This document shows positions 57,707-64,000 of a stretch of 64,000 nucleotides of DNA, piece by piece. The notes beneath the pieces are model-generated. The model saw only the letters and a program-made list of their open reading frames with translations, did no database searches and was not told the DNA's origin. The translations under genes were made by a program, and so were the position numbers. How positions within the stretch are numbered: position 1 is the first letter of the stretch; each line of letters opens with the position of its first letter. Location of the stretch: assembly GCA_009363875.1 (NCBI GenBank), contig CM018688.1, positions 57,513,001-57,577,000 on the forward strand, written 5' to 3'. This DNA is from Mikania micrantha (Eukaryota; Streptophyta; Magnoliopsida; Asterales; Asteraceae).

Positions 57707-59774
57707 TGTGACAGTTACGTACGAAGAATTCGGCATTTATGACGTAAGCACATTTGGTCGTGCATGAAATCCACGAGGATTTAGTAACTTTTGTTATTGG
57801 GGATTGAAAGTATGTGAAAAATGATGAACGTGGGCGAAAACCGCGCGCAAAACGGAGTTCGTATGCCCCCGGAATCGCGAAAAGAAGTTTAAAATCAAAA
57901 TGGTGACGGAAGGTGACGTGGGGCGTAACGCCTGCCCCAGCCTTCCAACCCAGGCGTTACGCCTGGCGAGTTATGTCGGCCAAAAATTGTTTAAATCGAT
58001 CAGAATCGTCCAGAACGCAAAATCTTCATCCACTTCGATCCCAAGCAACCACCAGACGCCATTTCTTCATCCTTTAACCTCCAATCTTCATTTCAAAGCC
58101 CCTCAAACATCCGGATCATCCCACGGATCGTATATACAAGTCCTGATCGTTGTTATACGTGCAGAACTCCGTCAGATCAGGTAACGGTTCATTTTAACCT
58201 TCTAGTTTGATTTTGATTGATTAGATCTTGATTTTGAACGTAATGAGATAGTTAGGATTGTTGATTATTGCCTAGATGATGGCTAGGATTGATTTTAAAC
58301 GAAGAACACGAAGTTCTAACGGTTAAATCCTTGTTTTGATCCGTTGTGATGCCCGGTTTGCATGAAATCATACCTATGATTATAATGGTTTAAACCATTT
58401 GATTATGACAATGTAGGTGATTAGTTTGATTAATCTTTGAAATGCAAAGGTTAAATTCAAGTGTTTCAAACTAATCATAATCATTAACATACTCATTGGA
58501 ATGATTATCTGATGTTTGTGATAACAGTCAGATTAGTATGTTAAATCTGGTTATTTCACCTATTCTGATGCTACATTGTGATATTTCATGATATTTGGGT
58601 AATCAATAATAAGGATTAATCACTCCTAAACCATTAAATCATCTAGAAACTGTTTTAGCATTATAATCAACAACATTAACTATTTGGTTAATCTGAGATT
58701 ATTCTGATTAATCTAGAGTGTCATCAACTTTGTGTTAGGAATCTAATACAATGTAGGTTCCTACATTATCATACATTGTATGATATAACCTTAAATTAAT
58801 TAATTATATAATTAATATCGAGTTGATGATTTACTAAGCAATGTCTTTGACATTGAACGTTCAGAAGGATCTAATCAGTAAACTAGAACATAAATAACTC
58901 ATTAAATATAAATAAATGCAGAATCACTTCTCTATTATCAGTTTTGAGATACTCTGCTACATCTATACTATCAGGTGAGTTTCGTACAACCCCTTTTATT
59001 TTTAATCTTTTATAAACATCGGGGAACATTGTTGAACTTTTAATGAACATATGATATGTATCACTGATATCTGTGTGATTTCATGTGATTGTTGTGACTT
59101 TTGTGGGATTTCATGGGATTTTGGCCTGTAGACTGAACTCTATCATGACACTGAAAGTCCTCATATTTGAACTGTATCTAGTGAACCCATGTGTGGCCGA
59201 GCAGAAAACATTGATAGTACTATTGGTTGACACCCCATTCGCTGGGAGGGTTGCATCTCCCCTTGTGTGAATGTTTGTTATCTGTTTCCTGAACTTCTTA
59301 ATGGTGTGATAGACATTAAGATAATGAGGCACTAAGATATGTACCGATGGGTAATATCTTGAGACAGACTAGACGTCCGAAAGGAACTAGATACAGGTCC
59401 CATGATTATCCGGAACTGAACTTTTGAGAACGTGCTTATCATATCATATTGTTTTAAATTGAACTGTCGATCTCACCAGCTTTGTGCTGACGTTTTCAAA
59501 TTATATCTTTTTGCAGGAAGACAGTGACCACCGGGTGAGGATGCACTTTGAGTTATTTGCACTTTAATAATAGTATTGTAATTAAATAAATATAGTTGTA
59601 ATGTGGTTGTGATTGCGACACCCTAGTAATGTACTTACTATAAGTTAATCTGTGTGCTTATGATATTGGATCAAGTAAGTCACCCCTCACCTCGGAGACA
59701 TCACCACTATGCTTCCGCAACCGATTCAGTGACGTCAGACCAGACACGAGGTGACGAGGGGTGGGGGTGTGACA
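57707..59774 (+). repeat. LTR 4 of the array (3' outer)
   Basis: It is 2068 bp and is followed by GTTTT, the copy of the 5' TSD. Private changes include GTGCAG near 58159, GATGGG near 59347, and two in the stretch near 59633-59640 that LTR 1 has lost. Confidence 0.95.
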
Positions 59775-59779
59775 GTTTT

Positions 59780-60899
59780 GTATCCGGATAATTGCCTCAA
59801 CTGGTTAAGGCTCACCCTACCAAAGTGGAGGTCTTGTGTAACATTCCTGTAATTTGTAATAAATAATTATATTTAATAAATTATTGATGACGTTATAAAA
59901 AAAATATACAAGATAGTGAAATAAAAGAAACATATTCTTAAAGTTTAGTTATAGTTTTATAATTAAAATTATTAGACTTAGAACCTATTTTTAAATAGAT
60001 AACTTAATAATAATAATATAACATTTTTATTATAAAAATTTTAATCACAAAACATTTTATTAAAATAAAACCCTTATAAGATTTTTAAATACGTTAATTA
60101 TAAACTTTAAAGAAATATAATAAATAACTTTGTTTTAATTTAAAATATCATAAAAATATAACTAATTTAGTTATATTAGTTTTATAGAGTTAAATAAATT
60201 AAACCAAACTATAACAAATTAAAAATCATGGTTTTAATAAAGTTGAGGGTAAAATTTGCCAAAAACTGAAAATGAATAACATAAGAAAACCTTGAGGGAC
60301 TGTTTCTGTAAAACCCTCAAAACTTGTTTTCTTCTTCACCCATCAGACAATAATACCCGATCCAAACCCATTTCTGACCCGTTTTCGTGTACAGTTCACC
60401 TACACATTATTAAATCAGTCAAGACCTATTTTAGGAAGGGATTGAGCGCGTTAACCCTTTCCAATCAACAATTAATCAAAATAATGTCCGGATAAATCAA
60501 AACCATTACCAAAAATACTAATGAAAAACGTGTTAATCGAAACCCAACCAAACGTGTATATAAATCAAATTAAACTAACACACAAATCACTTTGATCATC
60601 ACGAAAGTTTCTGTGCGCACCATAACAGATTAAAACTTGAAATAATCACGATTGGAAGCCAAAACCGCTCGGCCGAGACCCTCTCTGAACCATCAATCGA
60701 TATCGCTAACTTCACAAACAAAGGTTAGTTTTATGTATACCATTCGATTCGTATTTTTATCTATAACAAAAGCCCTATAGTTTTCTTGACGATCAGATAA
60801 GGATTTGACTGAAATCGACTGAAATAAGAATTAGGGTTCTTTTGTTTCATAAACTGAAATGGGGAGAACGTTCAGTTCATGTTTAAAATTATTACGAAT
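59780..60899. other. AT-rich flank; tRNA-like head and possible LTR start
   Basis: GCCTCAACTGGTTAAGGCTC at 59794 resembles a tRNA-derived SINE head, but no B-box follows. TGTAACATTCCTGTAATTTG at 59835 could be the start of an old LTR; TATATAAA-like sequence near 60557 and AAAG|GTTAGT near 60722 would fit an LTR promoter and donor. No right end or TSD was found. The open frame 60292-60495 shows no coding signs. Confidence 0.3.
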
Positions 60900-60904
60900 G
60901 GGAT

Positions 60905-60990
60905 AAAAACGCGGCTGAGGCCTTAGATTAACCGGTTAACAAGCATGCATATCATAGAGATGGTCACGGGTTCGAACCGGTTTTGGGCCA
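60905..60990 (+). repeat. tRNA-like sequence, SINE remnant or decayed tRNA
   Basis: GGGTTCGAACC (about 60968) is a good B-box and lies some 45 bases after a weak A-box-like TTAACCGGTTAACA. I cannot fold it into a full cloverleaf by eye. Confidence 0.35.
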
Positions 60991-62940
60991 AGTTTTGAAT
61001 TTATTTTGTAACTTTTAAATTATAATTATTTTTTTTAAAATTCTGTTTTTACATAAAATATTTATAAATTAAAATTCATGACATGATGTATAATAATGAT
61101 AATATATTCTTTTTCTGATAAAATATACATATATATATATAGAATAAAATAAAATAAAGAAATAAGAATAATAGTAACATATATAGAACTTATGTTATTT
61201 ACGTTAATTAAATACTTAAATATATTTCATTTTTTTTTACCCAGATATATATCTTTACTACTTAATAATACATATTGGAGAGATAAATGCCCATGGTCTT
61301 AAATTTAAGAAATATACAACTAGAGAAGCATGGGGTACAACATAAAAAAGCATAGATACAACCATTACCGTCCTTAATCGATCAAACCGAATACAAGCCC
61401 TAATTTTTGCTTTCTTCTCCCAGGCGATACCAGGTACCATTCTAGGTAAATTCATCCCAAACCAGAACCTTCGTTCCATTAATCTCTCTTCTGTTTGAAT
61501 TTCTAACCTTATACAGTTAAGTATTTTATTGAGAACCAGACGACGAATGAGAAACGTGAACCGGTCGACGATTCCTATTTTGGTAAGCATCTTCTTTTCT
61601 TTTCGAAATTTCTGAAACAATACACCTGTTAATGAAGTTTGGCTCCAATTTCAAAAGTTTGAAATTTTTGATTTCTTATTTAAACAGATGCCGCTATTCA
61701 AAGGAACACCCATCCCTCTTCGTTTGCTTCTTCCATCTCGGTATGTTTCTTTAATTTTAACAGGTAACATGATTTTGGTTCATGATTTTAAATTTAATTT
61801 TCTGCCTAATTTTCTCCCTAATCTTCATCACGTTGTTCTTTGAAGTTGACACAAAAATTGGAAAGACTCAATAATCAGTAAGTGTGTTATTTGTTCTTAT
61901 TTTTTCTGTATACATATGTATGTATTTTATTCTATATACATACAGAGCTACATATATACATACAACATGTATGTATGTCTGTTTATGTATGTATGCCAAC
62001 AACAATTATAAAAACACGTGATTAATAGATAAGAACCTGTGATTACTATGTTTTTACAACTCAAAATAATTTTGTTTTCATCTCAACATTAAGTGGTATG
62101 CAATTTTTGTTAAAAGTTCAAATAGGTAAAAAAATACAACTTAAAACTATGGGAGAGAACAGTGTTGTAGAAGTCACACTTTAAAACTATATGAATTATG
62201 CTGGTATGTGTAATCTGACCTAATTTTTTGTTCATGGTTTAACCTTTTTTTGGTTTGAAGTTTAACCTAATTTTTGTTCGGATCAGAATCACTCTTCCAT
62301 CGCTTTGTTCTTTGAAGCTGACACAGAAATAGGTATGCCTCTACAACCTGTTTTAGTTATGTATGTTATGTTACTAAAATCAGAGATTGAAGCTCTATTT
62401 GGTTCAAATTGGTCATGTTCTATTTGGTTTAAATGGTTTAAGTATGTATGATCTGTTTAACTATGTATGTATGTTAATCCAAGTTAATGTGCTCATATGT
62501 AGATGTTAAATGTTAATTCAAAGTAAGCAAATCATTTCTATTCAATTATGACTTGCACATGTAAATTTTTGAGATTTAATAATAAAAAACATGCATAAAA
62601 AGTTTAATTTATGTCATAAAAATTCAATTTGTGTTTGTTTGTTTAAAATTGTTGATAACCCCTACTCCCCCCTATTGTTGATAACCCCTACTCCCCCTAT
62701 TTTGCAAATGAACTAAATCAAGGATTGAAGCACAAAGCTATGAATCACATATCATCACTCATCATAAATAGCTTCAATTTTTAAATAATTAGATCAGACT
62801 GGTGTCATTTTTATACTAATCTGTTTGCGTATTTTTTATGTTTTAAATCTGCATATATGTGTGTATATGTATGTTTTAAATCTGGTTTTTGTTGGGGAGT
62901 TGAGTGAGGTGATTGATAGTGGCTTTAGCCCTAAAATGGA
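60991..62940. other. AT-rich sequence, no gene seen
   Basis: It contains a TATG microsatellite (61907-61990) and a 26-bp tandem duplication (GTTGATAACCCCTACTCCCC, 62651-62702). Short open frames such as 61258-61620 (minus) have no recognisable product. ATGCCGCTATTCAAAGG at 61688 after an AG could be a small exon, but nothing supports it further. Confidence 0.5.
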
Positions 62941-62959
62941 TATATGTGTGTGTATATCA

Positions 62960-63060
62960 TAGTTATCAAATGCGTAAGGCGCTCTCAAGGCGATTGATCC
63001 CCGCCTAGGGCCTAGGCGTTAAGCGCCAAAAAAGCGGGGCCCTGAGAAAAAAACCGCCCT
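62960..63060. repeat. GGCG/GCGCC-rich MITE-like fragment
   Basis: Motifs such as AAGGCGCTCTCAAGGCG and CCTAGGCGTTAAGCGCC in both orientations match a common plant repeat type. Ends and TSD are not clear. Confidence 0.45.
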
Positions 63061-63800
63061 TTCCAAAAAAATTCTAAAATAAATTCTAAAATAAAAAATA
63101 AGACTAGATTTCCAAAAAGTTCTCACTAACCAAACACAATGTTCAAAAGAAGAATCCCTTCCCCTTTTGACAATTTCCTTTGTAGGTGTGATTATTTGTT
63201 GTTAATCTACTGAAACTTTTGTTAACTTGCTTTGTATGCTTATTTAGGCAAATCAAAATTGAGCTTTGAATTTGTCTCTTACTAAGAAGAAGTAGTTTAT
63301 CAACTCAAACTCTGGATGTCACTTATATTTTAAAAAACTATAGATTCATTAAACCATCTTAATCTAATGACATATAATCGGTGACAGTACATCAGGTAAC
63401 ACTCTTTTGATTTATGTTCACCCCAACACCCCTTATCAAGCACAAGCATTAGAAGACCCAATTTAATGAAATCAATTGTAAGAAACATTAGAGTCATATG
63501 AGTATTGCTTTTACTTATGCTGTCCAAAAATAGATTAATTGATTGGAAAATCATGATTAGGTACTAGCGGCAAGTTAGTACTTAACTTAATGTTTGTAAT
63601 CCAAATTAAATCATGAATCCTCCATAATGGCATACAAATAATAGGAAAGTAATCTCATTACATAGATAATTCACACCTAACTTTGTACATAAAAGAAGAA
63701 CACTATCTATTTCTTGAAAGTAGTGATAAATTTCTAAAATATGAACACCGCGAGAGAAAGGATGTTGTTGCCGCCGCCGCATCGCGCGTGTTTCCGACTA
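63061..63800. other. AT-rich sequence, no gene seen
   Basis: I recognise no coding region, RNA gene or repeat here. Confidence 0.5.

Positions 63801-63854
<54 letters not shown>
63801..63854. repeat. (TA)n microsatellite
   Basis: An uninterrupted TA run; the Tyr-Ile frames across it are spurious. Confidence 0.95.
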
Positions 63855-63856
<2 letters not shown>

Positions 63857-64000
63857 CTATATATCTCCACTAAGTATAAATTATGTTTTTTTACCATTTA
63901 AAATGATAATAATAACTTATAACAAGTGATATTTAAAAGCATTATTTAAAATTCATAGTTTGGTTTTACAGCCTAACATACTAATGATTTATACATATAT

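Larger units (their letters stand above)
30791..59779 (+). mobile_element. Tandem array of three Tekay-like chromovirus units, four LTRs
   Basis: The structure is LTR-internal-LTR-internal-LTR-internal-LTR. The 5-bp repeat GTTTT is found once on each outer side (30791-30795 and 59775-59779); each inner LTR joins directly to internal sequence. LTR starts are 30796, 39739, 48726 and 57707, giving periods of 8943, 8987 and 8981 bp. RT, integrase and C-terminal motifs fit the Tekay/Del chromovirus clade. All units share the same disabling changes, so the array grew from an element that was already defective. Confidence 0.93.

Noticed and set aside
30796..59774. Array as a simple assembly duplication
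   Set aside because: The units differ by scattered substitutions, a 60-bp LTR deletion, a 16-bp repeat count, a frameshift and two 3-bp deletions, and the TSD is found only outside. Long reads are still needed for proof.
60905..60990. Functional tRNA gene
   Set aside because: There is a B-box, but I could not form a cloverleaf, and the A-box is poor.
61258..61620. 120-residue minus-strand ORF
   Set aside because: No domain, no homology I recognise, and AT-rich surroundings without promoter or splice support.
63683..63929. ORFs across the (TA)n tract
   Set aside because: Tyr-Ile repeats are translations of the microsatellite.

Overview
This is an AT-rich stretch of a flowering-plant nuclear genome, almost certainly from the daisy family (Asteraceae). 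The family call rests on the one convincing host gene (26256-28853). It is a two-exon gene for a secreted defensin joined to a proline-rich tail, the architecture of the Asteraceae pollen allergens Art v 1 and Amb a 4 and of sunflower SF18. Nearly everything else is transposable elements, many nested in one another, with target-site duplications (TSDs) that can be read directly.

Layout. (1) 1-11835: the 3' part of an old Tat-lineage Ty3/gypsy element. It has a broken pol with a second, archaeal-type RNase H, then tandem repeats, then a broken intron-containing gene on the opposite strand, then a 762-bp 3' LTR. A 4355-bp solo LTR of another family is inserted in its pol (838-5192, TSD TGAGT). 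(2) 11858-15560: foldback elements set in (TA)n tracts, plus small hAT-like elements. (3) 15880-19790: small DNA transposons and a SINE with a 17-bp TSD. (4) 19794-25292: a non-autonomous hAT element holding a second solo LTR on the minus strand (20427-24815, TSD CCGGT). (5) 25500-30011: a SINE-like copy, the defensin gene with two hAT elements in its intron, and an 881-bp hAT element with a perfect 8-bp TSD. (6) 30796-59774: the main feature, a tandem array of one Tekay/Del-like chromovirus, LTR-internal-LTR-internal-LTR-internal-LTR. A single 5-bp TSD (GTTTT) flanks the whole 29-kb array. (7) 59780-64000: AT-rich sequence with repeat fragments and no gene I can support.

Within the array each unit has an initiator-Met tRNA primer binding site, an extra ORF upstream of gag with a coiled coil and a C-terminal membrane segment, a run of seven hairpins, gag, and a pol carrying protease, reverse transcriptase, RNase H, integrase and a chromodomain-like end. 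All three units carry the same frameshifts and the same stop. The element was therefore already defective when it multiplied, which points to unequal recombination between LTRs rather than three insertions. The two solo LTRs elsewhere in the window are the opposite (deletion) outcome of LTR-LTR recombination in related families.

The most interesting leads are the three-unit array and its LTR mosaic, the extra upstream ORF with the hairpin leader, a GT-AG intron-like structure conserved inside the LTRs of three related families, the antisense gene of the Tat element, and the defensin gene with its transposon-expanded intron.
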